The notes under the pieces: generated by a model
The model's database searches: none
Seen by the model: only the letters and a program-made list of their open reading frames with translations
Told to the model about the DNA's origin: nothing
In this document: positions 1 through 5,486 of the stretch, piece by piece
Layout: each line of letters begins with the position of its first letter
Numbering within the stretch: the stretch's first letter is position 1
Made by a program: the position numbers and the translations under genes
Assembly: GCA_012798275.1 (NCBI GenBank)
Contig: JAAZNO010000705.1
Coordinates: 1 to 7,311, forward strand
DNA: 7,311 nucleotides
From: Chloroflexota bacterium
GTDB taxonomy: Bacteria; Chloroflexota; Anaerolineae; B4-G1; SLSP01
Direction of reading: 5' to 3'

Positions 1-2
1 AA

Positions 3-20
3 AGCGACCCCCAATCATGA
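3..20 (+). CDS. 3' end of an upstream frame, possibly the antitoxin partner of the PIN toxin
   Basis: The third forward frame ends here with the residues SDPQS and a TGA whose first two bases are shared with the ATG of the PIN-domain gene (ATGA at 17-20). Four-base stop/start overlaps of this kind are typical of antitoxin-toxin gene pairs, and the PIN gene has no recognisable ribosome binding site of its own, which fits translational coupling. Only five codons are visible, so the family cannot be identified. That it is an AbrB/MazE-like or other VapB antitoxin is inference from context alone. Confidence 0.3.
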   Translation, partial: SDPQS

Positions 21-448
21 CGCGCGTGTATGTGTTAGATTCATCTGCCATCATTGCCCAAATTCGTCATCAACCCGGCTATTTTCGTGTGCATGCGCTT
101 TTACAGCAGGCACAAGCGCTGGGTTGTCAAATCTATATGAGCGAGATCGATGTAGGAGAAGTTCTGTATGTTATCGAGCGGGAGAAGGGCCTGGCAGGCG
201 TTCAGAATTTCATCAGCACGTTGAAAGAAGGGCCAATCCAGCTCGTGCCTGCGTCATTTGAGCAGATTCAGAGCGTGGCCCATCTCAAAGCCCATTATCC
301 CGTGTCTTACGCCGACGCCTTCGCCGCGGTGCTGGCGCAGGAATTGAATGCCACCCTCGTCACCAGCGACCCGGAATTTCACGCCGTCCAACATCTGCTT
401 CACATTGAGTGGCTGAGCGAAAAAACGAGTGAGCGAGAAAGCGAGTGA
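17..448 (+). CDS. VapC-like PIN-domain ribonuclease toxin
   Basis: A 143-residue protein with the size and motif order of type II toxin-antitoxin VapC ribonucleases, which cleave RNA in the cytoplasm using Mg2+ or Mn2+ bound by a cluster of acidic residues. The first acidic residue is D8 in VYVLDSSAII, the second is E48 in SEIDVGEVLYVIERE, the third is D100 in SYADAFAAVLA and the fourth is D118 in LVTSDPEF, so the catalytic set looks complete. The start at 17 leaves the usual very short N-terminus before the first strand and overlaps the upstream stop by four bases. The protein ends in a charged tail, SEKTSERESE, beyond the last strand of the PIN fold; this tail is encoded by a 16-bp tandem duplication. 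The gene converges on the glycosyltransferase gene with only 13 bp between stops. The family call is firm; the RNA target and partner are unknown. Confidence 0.88.
   Translation: MTRVYVLDSSAIIAQIRHQPGYFRVHALLQQAQALGCQIYMSEIDVGEVLYVIEREKGLAGVQNFISTLKEGPIQLVPASFEQIQSVAHLKAHYPVSYADAFAAVLAQELNATLVTSDPEFHAVQHLLHIEWLSEKTSERESE
417..448 (+). repeat. 16-bp tandem duplication forming the end of the PIN toxin gene
   Basis: Two adjacent copies, GCGAAAAAACGAGTGA (417-432) and GCGAGAAAGCGAGTGA (433-448), match at 14 of 16 positions. Because 16 is not a multiple of three, the two copies are read in different frames. The TGA that ends the first copy is out of frame, while that of the second copy is the actual stop of the toxin gene. 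Confidence 0.75.
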
Positions 449-463
449 ACGTCTCTTCGCTTT
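438..463. terminator. weak hairpin between the convergent PIN and glycosyltransferase genes
   Basis: AAAGCGA (438-444) and TCGCTTT (457-463) form a perfect 7-bp stem around a 12-base loop, spanning the stop codons of both convergent genes. A short T-run follows on each strand (470-473 on the plus strand, and the complement of 420-425 on the minus strand), though neither is directly adjacent to the stem. A shared bidirectional terminator is plausible from position, but the stem is AT-rich at its base and the loop is long, so the call is tentative. Confidence 0.25.
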
Positions 464-2528
464 AGCGCCTTTTCGCCTCATCGCTCTCCACAATCACTCC
501 CACCTCAATCCACGTTCCCAAGGGTTCGCCGGTATCGCTGCGATAAAAGCCCACACGGAGCGTATCGCGCGCGGGATCGGGGATCACCGCCGGCAGAAAA
601 TGCCCGTCGAGGATGAGATCGCCCGGCGACCAATGCGATGTCGGCAGATGTCCCTCCCCCGGCGGCATGTCGTGTTGGGTGAGCAGCTCCCCGTCCCGCA
701 GATAGTGCACGTAAACTGTGTAGTCCGCCGCTAGCGGGGTGACGCAATCCCACCACAGCCGTACCGTTGATCCCCCGACGTCTGGACGTACCAGCGCCGC
801 CCGCAGGAGAATTTCCCCGTTCGCCTCGCCAAAGCGCGCGATGGCTTCCGGCACAGGCGGGCGTGAGTCCGCCGTGATGAGCAACGCCGCCGTGTAGGGT
901 GCCGGGTCCTTGTCCCCCTGCACCTGCGGGCCGGAATGAACGCTCAAATAGGCGGGGCGTGCGATAAGTGAGAACACCTCCGCCCGCCAGTCGCGGTAGG
1001 GCCACACCGCAAAGGTCAATCCCTTGTCCAGCGCGGGCGGCGTTTCCAACGGCAAGAACGTCACCCGTTCTTCCGGCACCAGGAAGGGCAAGGCCTCCCA
1101 CGACTCCCAGAGGACGCGGTCCACGAGCAGGACCCGCCCGTTGTCCGGCCCATGCAACATCCGCGCGCCATCCCAGCCCGTGCCGCGCGCCGCGTTCAGC
1201 GCGCCCGCCAGATCCACCGCGCCGCCTTCCAGCCAGTGATACGCCAGCGGCGCGTGCGCGTAGGTGAAGAAGTAGTCGTGGGTGGTGAAAAATAGTCCAA
1301 TGCACAATAATATGATTGATGTATGACGTGCTGCGTACTGCGGAATGCGTGAGACGTGAAACGTAAAATGTAATGGGTGATGGGTAATGGGTGATGGGTG
1401 GGGGGCGACTCGTGACTCGATCCACGCCAGGCCCAACGCCGGGAACAAAGCCGCCGTCGGCAAGACCCCCACCCCACGGAGGAAGTGCGGCGCATCTTCG
1501 GCGAGCAATGTCGGCAACGCCATCACCGCCGTCCACAGCAAGATCACCGCAAAGGAGAACGGGGGTACGCCAGTCTTCCCCTCTCCCACACCGCGCCGCT
1601 GCGCCACTGCGCTAAAAATGCCGCCCAACGCCACGCCCACGCCCACCACGAAGGCTACTCCCAACGCCGGATCCCACACGGGACGCCAGGCGAGATTGTG
1701 CCGCCAGATCCGATCGCCCCGGATGAAGAACATTGCGGCGGTGTTCCAGACGTGCCGCAGAAGAGTGCCCCACAGGTCGCCGCCGTTGATCTCCGGGCTG
1801 AAAATCGTCACCTGCCCGGTACGCGCCAGGACGATGTCGGGATGTTGGAGGGTGTACGCGCCAAGGGGGGCCAGCACGAGCAGCGCCGCGGCGCAAAACA
1901 ACAGCCCGCCGCGCCAATGTGTCAGCGCCTCGCGGCGCCGGGTCGCCAGCGCCACAAGCAACACTACGCCCAACGCGATCGGCGTGAAGCGCGCCGCCAT
2001 GTAGGTGTACCACATCCCGCCGTAAAGTGCACCCGCCGCGAGCCAGTGCCGCGCGCGGCCCGTTTTCACGCCTCGCGCCGCTTGCGCGAGGAAAAGCGCT
2101 GTGAAGAGCGGCAGCAACACCGCGCGGAATGCCATCCGGCTCAGGTGCACGTGCCAGAAGGTCACCGCCAGCACCGCCAGCGTCCAGCGCCCCACCCGGC
2201 GATTGAAGAGCACGCGAGCCAGATCATAGGTCGCGGCCAGGGTGAGGAAGCCCACAAAGAAGGACGGCAGGCGCACAGCCAGGGGCGAGCGTCCCAACAC
2301 GCTCACCGAGGCCGCGATGAGATAAATGAACAACGGCTCGCGGCCATTGTTCGCGGGGAAATAGAGGGGAAAATCGCCCTCTTCTATGACCCGGAGCGCG
2401 TCCAGCCCGTTGAAGGCTTCGTCGTGGTAGAGGCCCGGCGGGACATCGCCCAGCGCCGCCAGGCGCAGCCCCGCGCCGAGGAGGAGCAGGGCAAGGACGA
2501 TGAGGCGAGAGCGCGAGAAGCGCTTCAT
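462..2528 (-). CDS. GT39 (ArnT/PMT_2-like) polytopic membrane glycosyltransferase
   Basis: A 688-residue integral membrane protein of the dolichyl-phosphate-mannose mannosyltransferase-like superfamily, which transfers a sugar from a polyprenyl-phosphate carrier on the outer face of the cytoplasmic membrane. The first membrane helix spans about residues 8-27. It is followed by the family's acidic loop, GLYHDEAFNGLDA with D36-E37 as the expected catalytic pair, and by NNGREPLFIYL (60-70) leading into the next helix. About ten hydrophobic segments run to residue 416, the last being ILLCIGLF before TTHDYF. Residues from about 420 to the end form a soluble part; its last 125 or so residues (EILLRAALV... 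to ...GTWIEV) look beta-rich. The acceptor and donor sugars cannot be told from sequence. Residues 377-404 are encoded by an in-frame heptanucleotide repeat array. The ATG overlaps the abiEii stop by four bases, giving the expected N-terminus of positive residues before the first helix. GT-C family membership is clear; the precise reaction is not. Confidence 0.85.
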   Translation of the reverse strand: MKRFSRSRLIVLALLLLGAGLRLAALGDVPPGLYHDEAFNGLDALRVIEEGDFPLYFPANNGREPLFIYLIAASVSVLGRSPLAVRLPSFFVGFLTLAATYDLARVLFNRRVGRWTLAVLAVTFWHVHLSRMAFRAVLLPLFTALFLAQAARGVKTGRARHWLAAGALYGGMWYTYMAARFTPIALGVVLLVALATRRREALTHWRGGLLFCAAALLVLAPLGAYTLQHPDIVLARTGQVTIFSPEINGGDLWGTLLRHVWNTAAMFFIRGDRIWRHNLAWRPVWDPALGVAFVVGVGVALGGIFSAVAQRRGVGEGKTGVPPFSFAVILLWTAVMALPTLLAEDAPHFLRGVGVLPTAALFPALGLAWIESRVAPHPSPITHHPLHFTFHVSRIPQYAARHTSIILLCIGLFFTTHDYFFTYAHAPLAYHWLEGGAVDLAGALNAARGTGWDGARMLHGPDNGRVLLVDRVLWESWEALPFLVPEERVTFLPLETPPALDKGLTFAVWPYRDWRAEVFSLIARPAYLSVHSGPQVQGDKDPAPYTAALLITADSRPPVPEAIARFGEANGEILLRAALVRPDVGGSTVRLWWDCVTPLAADYTVYVHYLRDGELLTQHDMPPGEGHLPTSHWSPGDLILDGHFLPAVIPDPARDTLRVGFYRSDTGEPLGTWIEVGVIVESDEAKRR
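1317..1400 (-). repeat. degenerate heptanucleotide array (12 x 7 bp) inside the glycosyltransferase gene
   Basis: On the minus strand these 84 bases divide into twelve consecutive heptamers that all fit YMCNNNN (Y = C/T, M = A/C): eleven begin CAC or TAC and one begins TCC. The first four, from 1400 down to 1373, are CACCCAT, CACCCAT, TACCCAT and CACCCAT. Later units keep the first three bases but vary in the last four (for example TACGTTT at 1359-1365, CACGTCT at 1352-1358, TACGCAG at 1331-1337). One more in-register unit, CACGAGT, lies at 1408-1414 after a degenerate unit. The array encodes residues 377-404 of the glycosyltransferase and, together with bases down to about 1285, is visibly more AT-rich than its surroundings. 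It contains no stop codon in any of the three minus-strand frames. Confidence 0.8.
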
Positions 2529-3331
2529 ATCAGCCCGTACCGTCGCAAATGTCGCTCAGTCTCACGAATGACGGTTTCCAGGGAGGGCAATTCCGGCATT
2601 TGCCCTCGCAATCGCAATTCCCATAGCCGCTCCAGTGCATGATGCTTGCGCGCCAAAACGTCCCGCAACGCAGTTTGCTGCAAGCCCTTGAGAGCCATTT
2701 TGTCACCTATTTTGTAGGAAACGGTTTCGATATCAGCCAGGTCATGCTCAAAGATGTAGTGAATATCGTACAAGTCGCGTGGTTCGGTTCGCCCCAACAA
2801 TGCACAGAGTTTCTCGACCAGGATTTCTTCGGGAGAATAAACACACAGCGTCTCCAAACGTTGCTGGCAATCGCTATAAGGAGATTTTACCGGCAGTTCA
2901 GAGAGGGGGAATACGATTTGCTCATTATGAGTGAAATCAACCTTGAAAAATCGGCTTTCCAGGTTACCCTGCAAGGGGCCTATGTAGTTAAGATACAGAG
3001 CCGGATTGCCCGTTACATGAATTTCCAGGCGGCGCACCGCGACCGTGAGGTTGACCTCACGGCGCAACCACACAAAGAGTTTCTCGAATTCGACGAGCAA
3101 ATCAGCATTGGAAATCTTTTCGAGTACTGTGAAGTCCAGGTCCTCAGAGAAGCGATAATCTGGCACATACATCTTTTTGAGAGCGGTGCCCCCTTTAAAC
3201 GCCAAAGTGTTACGCAAGGATAAATTAGCCAGCGCCAATAAAGTCCATGTCAACACATAATCGGCTTCGATTGTCTTATCGCTCACTCTTGCTCGATGCG
3301 CAAGACGTGCCACTTCGCCTGGAGGTATCAT
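2525..3331 (-). CDS. abiEii: AbiEii-family nucleotidyltransferase toxin of a type IV toxin-antitoxin system
   Basis: A 268-residue member of the AbiEii/MenT nucleotidyltransferase-like toxins, which act in the cytoplasm as growth-arresting enzymes in phage abortive infection; AbiEii was described as GTP-binding, and related MenT toxins modify tRNA. The signature is intact: FKGGTALKKMY (45-55, the GG-T/S motif) followed by RFSEDLDFTV (60-69) with metal-binding D64 and D66. Then come EEILVEKLCALLGR (168-181) and PRDLYDI (184-190), the conserved basic and acidic residues of the C-terminal half. Length is normal and nothing looks broken. The ATG at 3331 follows the abiEi stop by 3 bp with an AGGA a few bases upstream, so the pair is one transcript. 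Its stop overlaps the start of the glycosyltransferase gene (ATGA, 2525-2528). The last codons (RRYGLI) lie within a direct repeat also found on the far side of abiEi. Base composition is visibly less GC-rich than the neighbouring operon, suggesting horizontal acquisition. Confidence 0.9.
   Translation of the reverse strand: MIPPGEVARLAHRARVSDKTIEADYVLTWTLLALANLSLRNTLAFKGGTALKKMYVPDYRFSEDLDFTVLEKISNADLLVEFEKLFVWLRREVNLTVAVRRLEIHVTGNPALYLNYIGPLQGNLESRFFKVDFTHNEQIVFPLSELPVKSPYSDCQQRLETLCVYSPEEILVEKLCALLGRTEPRDLYDIHYIFEHDLADIETVSYKIGDKMALKGLQQTALRDVLARKHHALERLWELRLRGQMPELPSLETVIRETERHLRRYGLI
2528..2542. repeat. direct repeat copy 1 at the left border of the AbiE cassette
   Basis: TATCAGCCCGTACCG, covering the last codons of abiEii and touching the first base of the glycosyltransferase ATG, matches 4325-4339 at 14 of 15 positions in the same orientation. 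An 8-base block CGCTCAGT follows at 2553-2560 and recurs at 4338-4345, so the two sites align over 21 bases if a 12-base stretch is absent from the second copy. Confidence 0.5.
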
Positions 3332-3334
3332 ATC

Positions 3335-4174
3335 TCACGTCCTAATGCTGCTTTGTAATGTTTCCGGTTCGATGTTGATGCGCAAACGCCAACGCGAGAG
3401 GTAGGGACCCTCATCCGGCAACAATGGGTCCAAGAGAGCGTATGCTGTTCCTCTCAGCCCCAGAAGCCTGGCTGCCAAATCCGGCGTCCCTAATCCATAA
3501 AGTTCCAGCAAATAACCCAGGCGTTGGGCAGCAGCGCGATGATGCGCCCGCTCAGCATAATCCGCCAATTTCTCCCCATCAAGCTCATCATGGCGCATCC
3601 AGAGTGCCGTAGCAACCTGTCCAATGCCAGCACACAGATCAGTACGCATGAGGCCATCAAGCAAGGTCCTCTCAAGGTCACTGACCATTACCTGCTCATA
3701 AGGGGTCACCCATCGCAGCTCGTGGCCCCAGATACCAACAGGGGGCGCATAGATGAAGCGATAAGGTATCCCCAAAATCTCACGCGATGCCAAACGCCTG
3801 GGGGTGGTCACCAGCACTTGTCCCACAGGATGGGTGAGCAGATTGTGAACTTCCATCGCGCTTTCATGTGAGATATAGTAGGGTGCATTCCCCAACACCT
3901 CCCGGGCAATTACATAGCGGTTGAGTTGCGGCGTGAGGGTGTTGCCTGATGTCAATGGGACAAGTGCATAGCGCCCGGCGCTCAGGCGCACTACCCAACC
4001 GGCCCGTCCCAGACGGCGCAAGAGCTCATTTGCGGCTGCATACGAATAAGGTTTGTCCGCATATGCGCTAAGATATCGCTGGGCATCGGCGATTGAAAAA
4101 ACCTGACGATTCTCTTCTGCCAACGCCGTGAGCAATCGCGCACCCATTGAGCCGAGGTTTTTGTTGGACATCAT
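3335..4174 (-). CDS. abiEi: AbiEi-family antitoxin / transcriptional autorepressor of a type IV toxin-antitoxin system
   Basis: About 279 residues from the chosen start. The N-terminal part (about 8-73) reads as a winged helix-turn-helix: hydrophobic helices through VFSIADAQRYL and AANELLRRLGRAGWVVRL, ending in the wing-like GRYALVP. The larger C-terminal part carries the AbiEi hallmarks YYISHESAMEVHNL (99-112) and VSDLERTLLDGL (164-175). In the family this protein represses its own promoter by binding inverted repeats and neutralises the toxin without a stable protein complex (type IV). It lies 3 bp upstream of abiEii, the canonical order. The frame is open to a GTG at 4228, but that start has no ribosome binding site and would place the candidate operator inside the gene. 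The tandem ATG codons at 4174 and 4171 have a weak GAAG upstream and give the usual N-terminus, so 4174 is used; the exact start is uncertain. Confidence 0.87.
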   Translation of the reverse strand: MMSNKNLGSMGARLLTALAEENRQVFSIADAQRYLSAYADKPYSYAAANELLRRLGRAGWVVRLSAGRYALVPLTSGNTLTPQLNRYVIAREVLGNAPYYISHESAMEVHNLLTHPVGQVLVTTPRRLASREILGIPYRFIYAPPVGIWGHELRWVTPYEQVMVSDLERTLLDGLMRTDLCAGIGQVATALWMRHDELDGEKLADYAERAHHRAAAQRLGYLLELYGLGTPDLAARLLGLRGTAYALLDPLLPDEGPYLSRWRLRINIEPETLQSSIRT

Positions 4175-4198
4175 CGGACACTTCGCGTTTCTTGCATC

Positions 4199-4223
4199 AA
4201 AAACAACGTTACTCGTTGTATTT
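4199..4223. promoter_or_regulatory. imperfect palindrome upstream of abiEi, candidate autoregulatory operator
   Basis: ACAACG (4203-4208) and CGTTGT (4214-4219) form a perfect 6-bp inverted repeat around five bases. With one mismatch the symmetry extends through flanking A and T runs to 4199 and 4223. A further half-site, TACAACG, occurs at 4282-4288, inverted relative to CGTTGTA at 4214-4220. The site lies about 25 bp upstream of the chosen abiEi start. AbiEi antitoxins are known to bind inverted repeats in their own promoter, so an operator role is a reasonable inference. I found no convincing -35/-10 pair to fix a promoter. Confidence 0.35.
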
Positions 4224-4303
4224 CGCACACAGAAGGTAAAGCATCCATCCAGCCTATCTCAACCACAATCCCATGAGGCGGTACAACGCGAGGAGAAGAA
4301 GAC

Positions 4304-4324
4304 GGGGGCATGGGAAATGCCTCC
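4304..4324 (-). terminator. weak terminator-like hairpin downstream of the isopentenyl phosphate kinase gene
   Basis: On the minus strand GGAGGCAT (4324-4317) can pair with ATGCCCCC (4311-4304) around a five-base loop, with one A-C mismatch in the eight-base stem. A pyrimidine-rich stretch (GTCTTCTTCTCC) follows, but there is no true U-tract. It begins 29 bases after the kinase stop and before abiEi, where the operon would be expected to end. Intrinsic termination is possible but the evidence is weak. Confidence 0.25.
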
Positions 4325-4339
4325 TATCAGCCCGCACCG
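4325..4339. repeat. direct repeat copy 2 at the right border of the AbiE cassette
   Basis: TATCAGCCCGCACCG differs from the copy at 2528-2542 by one base. Here it is intergenic, starting 14 bp beyond the stop of the isopentenyl phosphate kinase gene. Read on the minus strand in the appropriate frame, the site and its flank give TERCGLI, resembling the TERHLRRYGLI end of AbiEii with four codons missing, so it could be a scrap of an abiEii 3' end. Confidence 0.5.
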
Positions 4340-4352
4340 CTCAGTGAATCTT

Positions 4353-5153
4353 TCAATCAGCACGGATGTGCGTCCCAGAGATGCTCTCCGGTTCCAGCAG
4401 CGCGCGCGTGAGGTTGCCACTTTCGATGCCGGTGAGGATGTGCACGCTCAGGCCGGGCGCCGCCTGCACCAGCGCCATCATGTGCGTGACTTTGTCCGCC
4501 ATACCGCCGGTCACATCCACTCCTCCGGCGCCCCGCAAGAACGGCTCGACTTGCGCATACGTGCCGGGGGTGATGAGCGGGATCACCGCACGACGATCGT
4601 CCAACACCCCCGGCGCATTTCCGAAGAGCAAAATCCGCGCAGGGCGCAACAAGGGGGTGAGATAGAAAAATATGTCTTCGGTCGAGAGGATGGTGCCGCC
4701 CCGCACACTGTCAAAAACCGCATCGCCGAAGACTAACGGGATGAGGCCGGCGTCCAAAGCGCGTTGGATCGGCAGCAACGCCAGGCTGACCAGGCGCCCG
4801 TCTTCGGCGACCGCCGAAGCGGAGGGTTGCAGGCTCAACACCGGCACATCGGCCCGCGTGAAGGTATCCACGACGATGCGATTGAGCCGTAGAACGGCGG
4901 CGCTCACCTGGGTGAAGCCGCGCCACTCGGCAGGCGTGCGCACTCCCGCACGGGTGTTGTAACGGCTGGCCTCCCAGTGCCCGAAGGAGCCGGAACCATG
5001 ACCCAACAGCAGACGCAAATCGGGCTTTGCCGTCAGCACCGCGTGCAGTTCCTCGGCCAGCAGCCGCAGGGTGCCGGCGCGGACCGTGGACTCCCGACGC
5101 TTGTCGGTGATCAACGATCCGCCCAGTTTGACAAACACCAGCTCTTCGCTCAT
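4353..5153 (-). CDS. ipk: isopentenyl phosphate kinase
   Basis: A 266-residue cytoplasmic kinase of the amino-acid-kinase fold that phosphorylates isopentenyl phosphate with ATP to isopentenyl diphosphate, the last step of the alternative mevalonate pathway. The N-terminal nucleotide-binding motif is VKLGGSLITDK (8-18). It is followed by GHGSGSFGH (51-59), whose final histidine (H59) matches the catalytic histidine that distinguishes isopentenyl phosphate kinases from other members of the fold. PLVFGDAVFD (139-148) and STEDI (157-161) are the central substrate and metal-binding loops, and GGVDVTGGMADKV (210-222) is the C-terminal ATP-binding motif. Length is typical. The ATG overlaps the stop of cutA by four bases, with CAGGG just upstream, so it is translationally coupled. 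It is the last gene of the operon. A fosfomycin-resistance kinase (FomA) shares the fold, but the histidine motif and the mevalonate kinase neighbour favour this call. Confidence 0.9.
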   Translation of the reverse strand: MSEELVFVKLGGSLITDKRRESTVRAGTLRLLAEELHAVLTAKPDLRLLLGHGSGSFGHWEASRYNTRAGVRTPAEWRGFTQVSAAVLRLNRIVVDTFTRADVPVLSLQPSASAVAEDGRLVSLALLPIQRALDAGLIPLVFGDAVFDSVRGGTILSTEDIFFYLTPLLRPARILLFGNAPGVLDDRRAVIPLITPGTYAQVEPFLRGAGGVDVTGGMADKVTHMMALVQAAPGLSVHILTGIESGNLTRALLEPESISGTHIRAD

Positions 5154-5479
5154 CCCTGAGGCGCTTCCAGCACCGCCGCCAGCCAGCGCAGGTAAGCCGC
5201 ACTGCCAGCCACGATGGGAACCGCCAAGATCTCCGGCGTTTCGTAGGAGTGCAGGCAGCGAAGGGTCGCCTCGACCTCCGCATAGTTGGCGCGGGAAGTT
5301 TTAATCAGGCACAACCACTCCGGCGCCTCTTCGATCGTCCCCTGCCAGCGGTAGATGCTGAGGATCGGCCCTATGATTTGAACGCACCCCGCAAGCCCCA
5401 TCTCCACCAAAGCGCGCGCAATGCGCTCCGCTTCCGCCTTTTCTGTCGTTGTTGTGATCACCTGGATGAACTCGTCCAT
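5150..5479 (-). CDS. cutA: CutA1 divalent-cation tolerance protein
   Basis: A small trimeric cytoplasmic protein of about 109 residues with the ferredoxin-like fold of CutA1. It was linked genetically to copper tolerance in Escherichia coli, but its biochemical role is unsettled. The family pattern is clear throughout: FIQVITTTTEKAEAERIARALVE at the N-terminus, LAGCVQIIGPILSIYRWQGTIEE in the middle (with conserved C32 and YRW), and LHSYETPEILAVPI then GSAAYLRWL at the end. The ATG at 5479 has GAGG at good spacing upstream. An in-frame GTG two codons earlier (5485) begins one base after the mevalonate kinase stop and has poorer spacing, so the ATG is preferred. The gene sits between the two isoprenoid kinases, coupled to ipk by an ATGA overlap, which says it is co-transcribed but gives no evident functional link. 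Confidence 0.92.
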   Translation of the reverse strand: MDEFIQVITTTTEKAEAERIARALVEMGLAGCVQIIGPILSIYRWQGTIEEAPEWLCLIKTSRANYAEVEATLRCLHSYETPEILAVPIVAGSAAYLRWLAAVLEAPQG

Positions 5480-5486
5480 AAGCACC

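Noticed and set aside
1317..1400. The heptamer tract as a CRISPR array or telomere-like repeat
   Set aside because: Units are only 7 bp with no spacers and no adjacent cas genes, and the sequence degenerates progressively inside a coding frame.
505..1536. A 343-codon minus-strand open frame in another frame of the glycosyltransferase
   Set aside because: A same-strand frame shadow rich in G, R and A. It stays open partly because the heptamer array lacks stops in all three frames.
1485..2642. A 385-codon plus-strand open frame opposite the glycosyltransferase
   Set aside because: It lies antisense to a gene with clear family motifs, and its translation is rich in R, H, Q, A and P with no recognisable domain, as expected from the complement of GC-rich coding sequence.
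2639..3223. A 194-codon plus-strand open frame opposite abiEii
   Set aside because: Fully antisense to an intact AbiEii with all motifs. It has no ribosome binding site and no recognisable domain.
4175..4352. A sigma-70-like promoter for abiEi in the intergenic region
   Set aside because: No -35/-10 pair with acceptable matches and spacing could be found on the minus strand, so only the inverted repeat is reported.
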